From: Mesostigma viride
Lineage: Eukaryota; Streptophyta; Mesostigmatophyceae; Mesostigmatales; Mesostigmataceae
Direction: 5' to 3'
Length of the DNA stretch: 64,000 bases
Assembly (NCBI GenBank): GCA_009746045.1
Contig: RPFO01000288.1
Span: 1,542,911 to 1,606,910 of the forward strand
Shown: piece by piece, positions 1 through 10,894 of the stretch
Numbering within the stretch: the first letter of the stretch is position 1
Layout of the letters: each line of letters starts with the position of its first letter
Translations under genes and position numbers: made by a program
Notes under the pieces: generated by a model
Database searches by the model: none
The model's input: the letters and a program-made list of their open reading frames with translations, nothing else
Told to the model about the DNA's origin: nothing

Positions 1-822
1 AGCTGAGGCTGCCGCTTAGCCAGGTCCGGCAGGCAGCAGAGTGACACTAGTCGTGCACTGGTGGTCACCCAGCAACCTCCCGGCCTCAATGCCTCGCCCT
101 CGGCATCGCCTGACCCTAAACGCGCCCGCTCAGCCGACAAAACAGGAGGGTCTTCACGCCCCTCGGAACCGCGCTTTCGGTTCACACCTTTCCAGGTCGA
201 TGATCACGACTGGACCAACATGTCTCCGTCCGATGCTCTGGACTGCATCTTCTACGGGGACTACGCCTCGCTTTACGACCTGTGCCTCCATCTCCACGCC
301 ACCGGACGCCTCCTCGTCAGCGACGGCCGTCGCTGGCTCAACGTCAGCATGGTTTTCGGCTCCCCCCGCCCCGTCCTCCAGCATGCCATCCTCAACTCCC
401 TTCTCCAGCGCTCTGACGGCGAGATCTGGGCTCCATCCATCTCCGCCCCCACCCTGCGTTCCATCCTCACGGAAGCCTTCCAGCCGCACGTGCCCCCCCT
501 TGCTGCCGACGTCGCAGCAATGGGTGGCACGCTGACTGCTGAACTTCCTCACATTTCCACCGCCGCCGCCTCCACCTCCACTGCCATTTCCGCCTCCACT
601 GCCGACATCAAAGCCCAGCTCCTCGACCTCGACCACCGCCTTCAAGCCACCGCCAACGCCCTTGAGAGCTTGCATGACACTGCCGGCCTCACCGCCCAGG
701 CGGTGAAGGACATCGCCGCCCAGCCGGCGCCTGCTGGCCCGGCCGGCGATGCTCCCTCCACCTGGGCGGACTTGCTTAAGCAGCACACCACCTCCACCAC
801 CTCCACCATCTCGGCACAACTT
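1..822 (+). pseudogene. LINE (L1-type) ORF1 fragment, 5' part
   Basis: This is a decayed copy of the ORF1 found fuller at 51354-52692 (minus) and 52849-53431 (plus). It matches from base 1, where an in-frame TAG and a small insertion break the N-terminal reading; the frame is open from about 61. Visible parts are a Ser/Pro-rich head, a conserved block with DDHDWTNMS and GRRWLNVSMVFG, and a predicted helical stretch (ADIKAQLLDLDHRLQ). Matching to the other copies stops at CTCGGCACAACT (base 821), after which unrelated DNA follows, so the coiled-coil end and the C-terminal domain are missing. ORF1 proteins of this kind bind the element RNA; this copy cannot make a complete one. Confidence 0.7.
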
Positions 823-864
823 AGCAATACCCCACCACACTCATCGAAAATGGCTGTGTTTGAG
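823..864. repeat. 42-bp sequence shared in inverse orientation with 43055-43096
   Basis: These 42 bases are the exact reverse complement of 43055-43096. Here they start where LINE ORF1 homology ends; at the other site they end where the capsid-like reading begins. A weaker match (GAACCGGT) lies about 15 bp beyond one end in both places. The most likely explanation is the terminal part of an unrecognised mobile element, but no partner end or target duplication was found. Confidence 0.65.
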
Positions 865-1262
865 ACCCCCCGAAAAACACCGGTTCCATCAAGGTACATT
901 AACTTTGTTCGTCCGATTTCGGCCGTTTTTTCCATCGACGCACCTGGCTTCGAGTTCAAACCTTACTTCGAACCTACTTCAGATCCGGACTTAACTACCT
1001 CGGATCAAAACGGGAGGGAAAACGGTTAAAATGGGTAAAAAAACGGTCAACCGACGTATAGAAACGGAAACGCGACCGGGGGTTACTGACTGACAGACCG
1101 GGGGTTATAGGGGCGGACACGCGACGGTCACCGCCGGTTACGAGCTGGGCATTACAGTGACCGAGACTCGGAGGTCGTTGGGATGGGCCGTTGTGGTTGA
1201 ATAATGCGTGAGTGTTGTTGCGATGGTGGCTGCGCAGTTGACAGATTATTATAGCGTTGAAA
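865..1262. other. Spacer without a recognised gene
   Basis: An open frame runs on from the upstream ORF1 to 1029, but this is a chance chimera. No homology, RNA gene or clear repeat is seen. The 3' portion is presumably the promoter and 5' UTR of the BAH-domain gene. Confidence 0.4.
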
Positions 1263-2737
1263 ATGTACAAGCTAGCTAGAAACGCGCATCGAGATAATGT
1301 GATAGAGGGGAAGGCGGCATGGTGCCCCGGGCTTTTTGCAGCAAAGCCTGGGGCAGATGGGGGTGTAATGTGTGTCTGCCTGGAACGCAGTGGCCTCACC
1401 ATTGCGGTGGGGTGTGCCGTGGGCCTGCGGGGACCAGGCAACACTATTTATTATGCAGAGATTACGAAGATATTGCGGTGGGATCAGGTGAAGCCCAGAG
1501 ATGGACTGGAGCAGCACGGCGAGTTAGAGGCCGGTGACCAGTGGGCAGTGGAGGGGCGGTGGTTTTATGAACCACGGGAACTGCCACCCGCGTTAGCCCA
1601 GGCCGTTTGCTGGCCGGGAGAATCCCACGGGCTTGTCCTTTTGCCAAGCTCCGCGGTGGTGATTTTCCCGGCCAGTATGATTTGCGGCATCGTGAACGTT
1701 CAGCCGCCTTGGAGCCCTGAGCTGCTGCTGCATACCGACGCGGTTGTCCCGCAGGCAAGTTGTATTTCTTCAATCTTGTTGATTGCGTCTATGCCAAGCA
1801 TTATAATGCGTCTCTTTTATTCGTTCTTACCGGCTTCAATGCAATGCCTGCGAGTTTATGGACTTTTGCGAGATGGCTTTCCCACAGCTTTTCTACTGGA
1901 AGAGCGAGGGCAAGCTGCAGCCCATCGGGCCCCCGTCCGCAAAGGCATTTGCGGAAGCAATGCCGCAGCTGACGGCGGTAGCTACCGGTGGCAGCCCGGT
2001 GGTGGCAAGCATGGGGCAGCGCGCCTTTAGCCAGGCGATGCGGGCTGCCATGCGGAGCCACTTTGCAGGCCACCTCTCAGAGCGTGCACCGGCTGGGAAC
2101 CTCCGGTTCTTCACTGTGTGCACGTCATCGCACGCCTTCCTGTCCCTGCCCGAGCGTGTGCTCAAGGCATTCGTGCCGTGTGACGGGCCTGGCAGCGACG
2201 GCAGTGTTTTGCTGGTACGTCATGTTTGCATCTTTTCCTTTTGCTTTATCACTTTGTGCTGTGAAATTCTGTAATGCTTTCAACAAGTTGTGATGATCGT
2301 CTAATGCTTTAGCTAGGGTAATATTGCACTGGCGTCCTAAATAATGCAGGCGTCGTTCGAGGATCCCTCCAAGCTGTCGAGCGTGCTCGGCAACAACTGG
2401 TGGGAGATGACGTACAAGAGGACCTCCAAGATGGAGGTGCACGGGCCCATAGAGTTCATCCACGCGCCGGCCACCGGCATCACCACGTAAGTTGCTGTTG
2501 ACAAGGTGTCCTCGTTGTTTTGCTTGTTTGTCAAGCTGTCCTCGTTGCTTGTCTGCCCGTGTGCATGGCATGTGACTTCACTTGCCTGACCCAATGTTGT
2601 ATACCCCATGTTATGCCTTGCTTAAACCACCCAATGCTGTCTCGAAGTTGGTGCAGCTTCCGAAGCGCTCACGTGCGATCCATCAGCGAAGGTGGGCGCG
2701 TGCAGTGGGACACGGAGGACACGTCCACCTTCCGCAG
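1263..2737 (+). CDS. BAH-domain nuclear protein, four exons, 3' end not found
   Basis: The model has exons 1263-1754, 1855-2214, 2350-2486 and 2657-2737. The intron phases agree at every junction (0, 0, 2). Exon 1 carries a BAH-like block with YYAEITKILRWDQV, then GRWFYEPREL, a loop, and ASMICGIVNVQ, the usual order of BAH strands; such domains read nucleosomes or bind chromatin proteins. Intron 1 appears to be a GC-AG intron (CAG|GCAAGT, 100 nt, ending GCGAG); the others are GT-AG (GTACGT, GTAAGT, GTAAGG donors). Exons 2-4 encode a conserved-looking region (NNWWEMTYKR, RVQWDTEDTSTFR) that I do not recognise. The ATG at 1263 is the first in the open frame and is not otherwise proven. The final exons should lie beyond 2740, but none fits phase 2 convincingly before the satellite. 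BAH is inferred from the motif pattern only. Confidence 0.6.
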
Positions 2738-3009
2738 GTAAGGAAATTGCTTTCTCAGTCAGGGTGGGTGGGGGGTGGGGGACAGCTGCTTGTGAAACAC
2801 ATGATGAATCTGACTTACTCATATCTTTTCTTGTCTGCATGCGGTGCTTTTCTCGCCTTGTGTTTCATGGCAGTCACATCAATCCAAAAACGCGTTTTGG
2901 TTCCCTGGTAATTATTTCAAGATAGGCTAATAGTCAGTTTGGCCTCAAATTTGGCACCAAGGTACCTAATCAGATATCTTATGATGCCATGTGGTCAAAA
3001 AATTTTTTG
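2738..3009. other. Intron or spacer after exon 4 of the BAH gene
   Basis: It begins with a GTAAGG donor. No exon is recognised inside it, and the 184-bp satellite follows. Confidence 0.4.
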
Positions 3010-3800
3010 GGAGTCGGCACCATGGTAACATGGTGACATTTGCTAGCAAAAAATACCGTATTTTCAGCACTTTCTGGCATGTATGCATATATAATGACAT
3101 CAAATGAACTCAGTTGGGCCTGAAACTTTGCACATGTTCTAAACACATCCCATGCAGCATGCCCACAAAGTTTCAGGCTGGTTGGATGACAAATTGGTGA
3201 CAAATGCTAGCATAAATACCCAAAAAATGCAGTTTTTCATGGTTTTTTAAGGGTTTTATCACACATATGCATACATAATGACACCAAATGAACTCAGTTG
3301 GGCCTGGAACTTTGCACATGTTCTAAACACATCCCATGCAGCATGCCCACAAAGTTTCAGGCTGGTTGGATGACAAATTGGTGACAAATGATAGCATAAA
3401 TACCCAAAAAATGCAGTTTTTCATGGTTTTTTAAGGGTTTTATCACACATATGCATACATAATGACACCAAATGAACTCAGTTGGGCCTGGAACTTTGCA
3501 CATGTTCTAAACACATCCCATGCAGCATGCCCACAAAGTTTCAGGCTGGTTGGATGACAAATTGGTGACAAATGCTAGCATAAATACCCCCAAAATGCAG
3601 TTTTTCAGTGTTTTCCAAGTATTTCATCATAGGTTTGCACATATATAAGACCCAAGTGGACTCAGTTGGAGCTAGAACTTGGCACATGTTCGAAACACAT
3701 CCCATGCAGCCTGCCCACAAAGCTTCAGGCTGGTTGGATGACAAATTGGTGACAGATGCTAGCATAAATACCACAGAAAAAGCAGCTTTCTATTGTTCTT
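3010..3800. repeat. 184-bp tandem satellite, about four copies
   Basis: The core ACTCAGTTGGGCCTG recurs at 3108, 3292, 3476 and, diverged, at 3660: exactly 184 bp apart each time. The two middle copies are almost identical; the outer ones are more diverged, as expected from unequal exchange. Each unit contains a block reading TTTCAGGCTGGTTGG and an AT-rich TTTTTCATGGTTTTTTAAGG segment. The unit is close to nucleosome-repeat length. The array lies just after the last modelled exon of the BAH gene and may be intronic. Confidence 0.9.
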
Positions 3801-4225
3801 ACAAGGGTTTCATGGCAATCATTACACCTTGGTGTACAGAAGGTTCCAAACAACACATCATTACATTATGCATCATATTTACAATGCAGGAAGGCATACT
3901 TGGGGGCACATGCCTATAGTACAATGCATTAATAACACACCTCTAGCCAGCTAGCTAGCTATATAGTGGCTAATGCCACACCCGGGGGCACGTTCTCACG
4001 GCCCTGCTGCATCCTTTTCCTTTTCTTCTTCTCTGCATCTGACAGGGGCCTGCCCCCATCTTCTCATCCACCAGCCTGGTGAGCACCCTGACGTTGGTGA
4101 CTTGCGTCCGCTACCCTACCCCCATGGCACGCTTGGCCTTACGCTTGGTGAAGGTGGAGGGGTGGGTGCGACAGTTGGTCTGGGTTTTCATCACCCCCTT
4201 CCTCCAGTGCATGCGTGTGCTCCAA
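3801..4225. other. Spacer with a possible unplaced exon
   Basis: A pyrimidine tract followed by CTGACAG at about 4044 looks like a splice acceptor, followed by a short open frame. Its phase does not fit the preceding BAH-gene exon (an immediate stop results), so no exon is called. Confidence 0.25.
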
Positions 4226-4341
4226 CGCCTAAGCAGAGAAGCACACACACACACACACACATACACACACACACGTCGATCCCTTACCCACCCACACACA
4301 CACACATACACATGTATCCACCCACCCATGCATACACGTAG

Positions 4342-4392
<51 letters not shown>

Positions 4393-4466
4393 GTCATACA
4401 TACCCTCCCTCCCTCCCTCCCTCCCTCCCTCCCTCCCTCCCTCCCTCCCTCCCTCCCTCCTCCCCC
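4226..4466. repeat. Compound microsatellite (CA)n, (GCAC)n, (CCCT)n
   Basis: Successive pure tracts: CA dinucleotides with a short interruption, then about 13 GCAC units (4340-4391), then about 15 CCCT units (4405-4463). The open frames crossing it are composition artefacts. Confidence 0.95.
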
Positions 4467-5494
4467 CTCCCTCATTCATACACCCGTTCATTCATGCATG
4501 CAGCCGCTCATCATTAACACGCCTCCGTTGGGAAACTCACGGGGTATGAACTATGAAACGGGCGGTAAGAAAGGAAGAAGGAGCCGCCTCCCCAACATGC
4601 CGCCCGGCAAAGGCAGCGATGGGCCGTCCAGGAGGGAAACACTGCGCTTTGCCTTGTACGCCGGGGTGCGCAGGCGACGTGCGGGCACTGTCGCGTGTAA
4701 ATTTGCCTGCCCGCCCCAGTCCTTCTCGGAACGCCTCCCCAGAGCATGCCGTCATGGTAAGAGCTCTTTTCGCCCGTCGCCGGAAGCTTAAACCACAAGA
4801 ATACGCCGGTTAATGACCAGAAAATGGGGGGTTGTCGACGTTATAAACCAGTAGCTGTGGTTTTTCCCGCACCCCGAGCACACTCCGGACGGGGCCAGCA
4901 AGCCCCGCCCGCAGGATAAACACCGGGCGATGTTGCTGCGCCCAAGCGAAGTCATATAGCTGCAAGAAAAGACGTAAAAGCGATTAAAAGCACGACATGC
5001 AGTGTTGCCCCTGTCAGCGCTCCTATAATTCTCACTTTTTCGCGGAAGGGGCGTAAAAATCGGAAACGCAAAATTAAGGGAAATCCTACGCTGGGTTTCT
5101 TTGAAATGATGTAAGGAACTGGTGGAACGTGTTCGTTTCCACCGTCAAGTAGTTTGGGCAACGAGACCTTACCTTAAAGATGCACGGGTCTGGTCGGACG
5201 GCGAGCAAAAACTGCGCCAACTGCGTGCTTGTCCTCGTTCACACCCAATACAGCAGCGTTTCGCGAGTTTTTTTGTGAATATTATTTTTCCCTATGACAA
5301 TGCCGTTCGAACAAGCGAAATCCGGTACACAATGGCTTCGTATTCGGTGAGCAATAAATTTTCAGCTACCATAGCCTTGCACACCGAATTTCAGTCAACA
5401 TTGCACGCGCGCACCGAATTTCGTCAACTTTCGCGCGGGAATTACCGGGGAACCGCCCGGCGCTGCGCCGGATTGATGTGGTTACAAGGAGCAA
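4467..5494. other. Intergenic region, probable promoter at its 3' end
   Basis: No gene is supported in the GC-rich part (4500-4900) or the mixed part (4900-5490). Several short frames overlap on both strands without family features. The last 150 bp, with two near-identical ACCGAATTTC blocks (5384 and 5414), immediately precede the ATG at 5495 and would be the promoter and leader of the next gene. Confidence 0.35.
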
Positions 5495-8400
5495 ATGGCA
5501 GCGAGGGCAGCGAGGGAGGAGAAGAAGGCCGCCAGGTCGAAGAGGAAGGCTGACAAGAGCGGCGCGGTGGAGGATGGCGGACCAAGCAGCAGCACCAAGT
5601 AAGCTCATGCTTAGTAGTAGCTCATGCTTAGTACCATACTGTGTTCCATTTCTCTTCTTAAAACTGGGATTACCCATGTGCCCACCTGTAAAGCATGCAA
5701 GTGCTGCATTATACAGGTATTGCTAGCGTCCGGCTGAGTGTATAAAAATCTGAGCTGGCATGCATGGGTATAGCCACATTAAAATTACAAGGCTAGATGG
5801 CTAGATGCATCATGTATTAATTCAACGTGACGTGAGCATGCATCACAACCAACTACTCAATGCCATCACCATGCATGGCCCTCTACTGTTGTGCTGTGCC
5901 ATCCTCCTCCCTCCTCCCTCCTCCCTCCTCCCTCCTCCCTCCTCCCTCCTCCCTCCTCCCTCCTCCCTCCTCCCTCCTCCCTCCTCCCTCCTCCCTCCTC
6001 CCTCCTCCCTCCTCCCTCCTCCCTCCTCCCTCCTCCCTCCTCCCTCCTCCCTCCTCCCTCCTCCCCCCTCCTCCCTCCTCCTCCCTCCCTCCCTCCCTCC
6101 CTCCCTCCCTCCCTCCCTCCTCCCTCCTCCCTCCTCCCTCCTCCCTCCTCCCTCCTCCCTCCTCCCTCCTCCCTCCTCCCTCCTCACTCCTCACTCCTCA
6201 CTCCTCACTCCTCACTCCTCACTCCTCACTCCTCACTCCTCACTCCTCACTCCTCACTCCTCACTCCTCACTCCTCACTCCTCACTCCTCCGTCCTCACT
6301 CCTCCCTCCTCCCTCCTCCCTCCTCCCTCCTCACTCCTCACTCCTCACTCCTCACTCCTCACTCCTCACTCCTCACTCCTCACTCCTCACTCCTCCCTCC
6401 TCACTCCTCACTCCTCACTCCTCACTCCTCCCTCCTCCCTCCTCACTCCTCCGTCCTCACTCCTCCCTCCTCCTCCTCCCTCCTCCCTCCTCACTCCTCA
6501 CTCCTCACTCCTCACTCCTCACTCCTCACTCCTCACTCCTCACTCCTCACTCCTCACTCCTCACTCCTCACTCCTCACTCCTCACTCCTCCCTCCTCACT
6601 CCTCACTCCTCCCTCCTCCCTCCTCCCTCCTCACTCCTCCCGCCTCACTCCTCACTCCTCACTCCTCACTCCTCACTCCTCACTCCTCACTCCTCACTCC
6701 TCACTCCTCACTCCTCACTCCTCACTCCTCACTCCTCACTCCTCACTCCTCACTCCTCCCTCCTCACTCCTCCCTCCTCACTCCTCACTCCTCACTCCTC
6801 ACTCCTCACTCCTCACTCCTCACTCCTCACTCCTCACTCCTCACTCCTCACTCCTCACTCCTCACTCCTCACTCCTCACTCCTCACTCCTCACTCCTCAC
6901 TCCTCACTCCTCACTCCTCACTCCTCACTCCTCACTCCTCACTCCTCACTCCTCACTCCTCACTCCTCCCTCCTCCCTCCTCCCTCCTCCCTCCTCCCTC
7001 CTCCCTCCTCCCTCCTCCCTCCTCACTCCTCCCTCCTCCCTCCTCCCTCCTCACTCCTCACTCCTCACTCCTCACTCCTCACTCCTCACTCCTCACTCCT
7101 CACTCCTCCCTCCTCCTCCTCCCTCCTCCCTCCTCCCTCCTCCCTCCTCCCTCCTCCCTCCTCCCGCCTCACTCCTCACTCCTCACTCCTCACTCCTCAC
7201 TCCTCCCGCCTCACTCCTCACTCCTCCCTCCTCCCCCTCCCCCTCCCTCCTCCCTCCTCACTCCTCCCTCCTCCCTCCTCCCTCCTCCCTCCTCCCTCCT
7301 CCCGCCTCACTCCTCACTCCTCACTCCTCACTCCTCCCTCCTCCCTCCTCCCTCCTCCCTCCTCTCTCCTCCCTCCTCCCTCCTCCCTCCTCCCTCCTCC
7401 CTCCTCCCTCCTCCCTCCTCCCTCCTCCCTCCTCCCTCCTCCCTCCTCCCTCCTCTCTCCTCCCTCCTCCCTCCTCCTCCTCCCTCCTCCCTCCTCCCTC
7501 CTCCCTCCTCCCTCCTCCCTCCTCCCTCCTCCCTCCTCCCTCCTCCCTCCTCCCTCCTCCCTCCTCCCTCCTCACTCCTCACTCCTCACTCCTCCCGCCT
7601 CACTCCTCACTCCTCACTCCTCACTCCTCACTCCTCACTCCTCCCTCCTCCCTCCTCCCTCCTCCCTCCTCTCCTCCTCTCTCCTCCCTCCTCCTCCTCC
7701 CTCCTCCCTCCTCCCTCCTCCCTCCTCCCTCCTCCCTCCTCCCTCCTCCCTCCTCCCTCCTCCCTCCTCCCTCCTCCCTCCTCCCTCCTCCCTCCTCCCT
7801 CCTCCCTCCTCACTCCTCCGTCCTCCGTCCTCCCTCCTCACTCCTCACTCCTCACTCCTCCCTCCTCACTCCTCACTCCTCCCTCCTCACTCCTCCCTCC
7901 TCCCTCCTCCCTCCTCCCTCCTCCCTCCTCACTCCTCCCTCCTCACTCCTCCCTCCTCCCTCCTCCCTCCTCCCTCCTCACTCCTCACTCCTCACTCCTC
8001 ACTCCTCACTCCTCACTCCTCACTCCTCCCTCCTCCCTCCTCCCTCCTCCCTCCTCCCTCCTCCCTCCTCACTCCTCACTCCTCACTCCTCACTCCTCAC
8101 TCCTCACTCCTCACTCCTCAATCCTCACTCCTCCCTCCTCCCGCCTCACTCCTCACTCCTCACTCCTCACTCCTCACTCCTCACTCCTCACTCCTCACTC
8201 CTCACTCCTCACTCCTCACTCCTCACTCCTCACTCCTCACTCCTCACTCCTCACTCCTCACTCCTCACTCCTCACTCCTCACTCCTCACTCCTCACTCCT
8301 CACTCCTCACTCCTCACTCCTCACTCCTCCCTCCTCACTCCTCACTCCTCACTCCTCACTCCTCACTCCTCACTCCTCACTCCTCACTCCTCCCTCCTCC

Positions 8401-10582
8401 CTCCTCCCTCCTCCCTCCTCCCTCCTCCCTCCTCCCTCCTCCCTCCTCCCTCCTCCCTCCTCCCTCCTCCCTCCTCCCTCCTCCCTCCTCCCTCCTCACT
8501 CCTCACTCCTCCCTCCTCCCTCCTCCCTCCTCCCTCCTCCCTCCTCACTCCTCCCTCCTCACTCCTCCCTCCTCCCTCCTCCCTCCTCCCTCCTCCCTCC
8601 TCCCTCCTCCCTCCTCCCTCCTCACTCCTCACTCCTCACTCCTCACTCCTCACTCCTCCCTCCTCCCTCCTCCCTCCTCCCTCCTCCCTCCTCCCTCCTC
8701 CGTCCTCCGTCCTCCCTCCTCACTCCTCACTCCTCACTCCTCACTCCTCACTCCTCACTCCTCCCTCCTCACTCCTCCCTCCTCCCTCCTCCCTCCTCCC
8801 TCCTCCCTCCTCCCTCCTCCCTCCTCCCTCCTCCCTCCTCCCTCCTCCCTCCTCACTCCTCACTCCTCACTCCTCCCTCCTCCCTCCTCCCTCCTCCCTC
8901 CTCACTCCTCACTCCTCCCTCCTCCCTCCTCCCTCCTCCCTCCTCCCTCCTCCCTCCTCCCTCCTCCCTCCTCACTCCTCACTCCTCACTCCTCACTCCT
9001 CACTCCTCCCTCCTCCCTCCTCACTCCTCCCTCCTCACTCCTCCCTCCTCACTCCTCACTCCTCCCTCCTCCCTCCTCCCTCCTCACTCCTCCCGCCTCA
9101 CTCCTCACTCCTCACTCCTCACTCCTCACTCCTCACTCCTCACTCCTCACTCCTCACTCCTCACTCCTCAATCCTCACTCCTCCCTCCTCCCGCCTCACT
9201 CCTCACTCCTCACTCCTCCGTCCTCCGTCCTCCCGCCTCACTCCTCACTCCTCACTCCTCAGTCCTCACTCCTCACTCCTCACTCCTCACTCCTCACTCC
9301 TCACTCCTCACTCCTCACTCCTCACTCCTCACTCCTCACTCCTCACTCCTCACTCCTCACTCCTCACTCCTCACTCCTCACTCCTCACTCCTCCCTCCTC
9401 CCTCCTCCCTCCTCCCTCCTCACTCCTCACTCCTCACTCCTCCCTCCTCACTCCTCACTCCTCACTCCTCACTCCTCACTCCTCACTCCTCACTCCTCAC
9501 TCCTCACTCCTCACTCCTCACTCCTCACTCCTCACTCCTCACTCCTCCCTCCTCACTCCTCCCGCCTCACTCCTCACTCCTCACTCCTCACTCCTCACTC
9601 CTCACTCCTCCCTCCTCCCTCCTCACTCCTCACTCCTCACTCCTCACTCCTCACTCCTCACTCCTCACTCCTCACTCCTCACTCCTCACTCCTCACTCCT
9701 CACTCCTCACTCCTCCCTCCTCCCTCCTCCCTCCTCACTCCTCACTCCTCACTCCTCACTCCTTACTCCTCACTCCTCACTCCTCACTCCTCACTCCTCA
9801 CTCCTCACTCCTCACTCCTCACTCCTCACTCCTCCCTCCTCCCTCCTCCCTCCTCCCTCCTCACTCCTCCCTCCTCCCTCCTCACTCCTCACTCCTCACT
9901 CCTCACTCCTCACCGCTCGCCGTATAGGGAAGTTTTTAATTTTGGTGTAACTTGTGTTGGTTGTCTTCTTAATATGACCGGATGCAATGATTATATAACA
10001 ATTGGTTTGAAGCAATATACATGTGTCATCAATTTTGTAGTTAATTCATTAATGACATGTGTATATAAATTAAGCAATGGCCGGGCTGGGCAGGCCGCAG
10101 CTCGGCACTGGGGCTCGGGTTAGTATGTGGCGGTGCCCACATTTGCTGAATCCCCTGCCACCAGCCACGATCGTTTGCCCCCTTGTATGCCCACCACGCG
10201 CGCATGCCCCATGGTTACGCTTTATTATAAAAACCATTATGGTGGATGCAGGAAGAACACTACCCACGCCAAGCACCTGCCCATCACCATGCGTGATGGT
10301 GACAAGATCAGCCAAGGTGCTATCAAGGCGCAGCTGGAGCTGGCCATGAAGTTTTACACCAAGGGTGTGGATGGGCAGGTGGAATACAGGTGGGACTGGG
10401 GGGTCGTGACCCAGGTCTACGACCCTCGCAGGGGCAAGTATAACACAGAAATTCAGTTTACTGATGGGTTGTGGGACTGCTGCCTGGATGAGGAGAAAAG
10501 GATAAGGGAGCTAGGGAGTGACATGGGGGTTGATGCCCGCGTAGGGTCTTGGCTGCTCATTGCAGATGCGGATATCGAGTAA
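5495..10582 (+). CDS. Two-exon gene, 144-aa basic/acidic protein of unknown function
   Basis: Exon 1 (5495-5598) encodes a Lys/Arg-rich head ([18 protein letters not shown]) and ends at ACCAA|GTAAGC. Exon 2 (10252-10582) begins after GGATGCAG| and runs to TAA. Phases match: AA plus G completes a lysine codon, giving one open frame of 145 codons including the stop. Exon 2 contains [19 protein letters not shown], a segment [15 protein letters not shown] that looks like a small beta-barrel, and an acidic C-terminus. I recognise no family. The basic head suggests nuclear location (inference). The intron is 4,653 nt and holds the heptamer satellite. The joining of these exons is inferred from splice sites and phase alone; exon 2 could belong to another upstream exon. 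Confidence 0.5.
5902..9912. repeat. 4-kb heptanucleotide satellite (TCCTCMC)n
   Basis: About 570 units of a 7-bp motif alternate between CTCCTCC and CTCCTCA in blocks, with rare CTCCCGC, CTCCGTC, CTCCTTA or shortened units. The plus strand is almost purely pyrimidine; the complement is GGA/GGGA-rich. Because 7 is not a multiple of 3 and no 21-bp cycle contains a stop, all three plus frames stay open for over 1,300 codons as an artefact. It lies wholly inside the predicted intron of the 5495-10582 gene. Confidence 0.97.
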
Positions 10583-10768
10583 AGCATGTACATTAGTGCA
10601 GACACCCCATGTTGTGGAGTGCTGTTTTAAGGAGAGAAGCCCAGGCGCCCTCCATCTCGTCGTGCATTAGACGCCGACGTTCATTGCCTACTTCAGTACA
10701 TGCCTCAACCTGTTTATAAAGTCACAGTTGCATGTTTAATTGTGTTCACTTGTTTTATTTTATTTTTG

Positions 10769-10774
10769 AATAAA
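10769..10774 (+). terminator. Possible poly(A) signal AATAAA
   Basis: AATAAA lies about 190 bp after the stop codon at 10582, in AT-rich DNA and before the convergent minus-strand gene. It is consistent with 3'-end formation but is a common hexamer. Confidence 0.3.
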
Positions 10775-10894
10775 TATATTTTCACGCAAACAACCAATGA
10801 CAAATTCAGGCCATGTATATAATTTATTATTTGGAACATACAATGCGTGTTTGTATAGATCGGGTTGCCCGTTCACATGTATTATACGTCATTG

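Noticed and set aside
865-1029. C-terminal extension of the first ORF1 copy
   Set aside because: Other ORF1 copies diverge at base 821; the remaining codons lie in unrelated DNA.
3010-3800. CRISPR-like array
   Set aside because: The repeat is a contiguous 184-bp tandem unit without unique spacers, in a eukaryotic context.
4045-4225. Fifth exon of the BAH gene
   Set aside because: The splice acceptor looks good, but the phase imposed by exon 4 gives a stop after about 11 codons.
5843-8632. Minus-strand Arg/Glu/Gly-rich ORFs (RREEGGG repeats)
   Set aside because: Antisense translation of the same satellite; breaks occur wherever CTCAC units put stops in frame.
5902-9912. Telomere array
   Set aside because: The 7-bp unit (CCCTCCT / CTCACTC) is not a plant or algal telomere repeat such as CCCTAAA, and coding sequence continues on both sides.
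5805-10123. Three overlapping plus-strand ORFs of 1,355-1,410 codons ([14 protein letters not shown] repeats)
   Set aside because: They are the three frames of the heptamer satellite, which contains no stop in any 21-bp cycle. They show the same peptide in all frames and no coding constraint.
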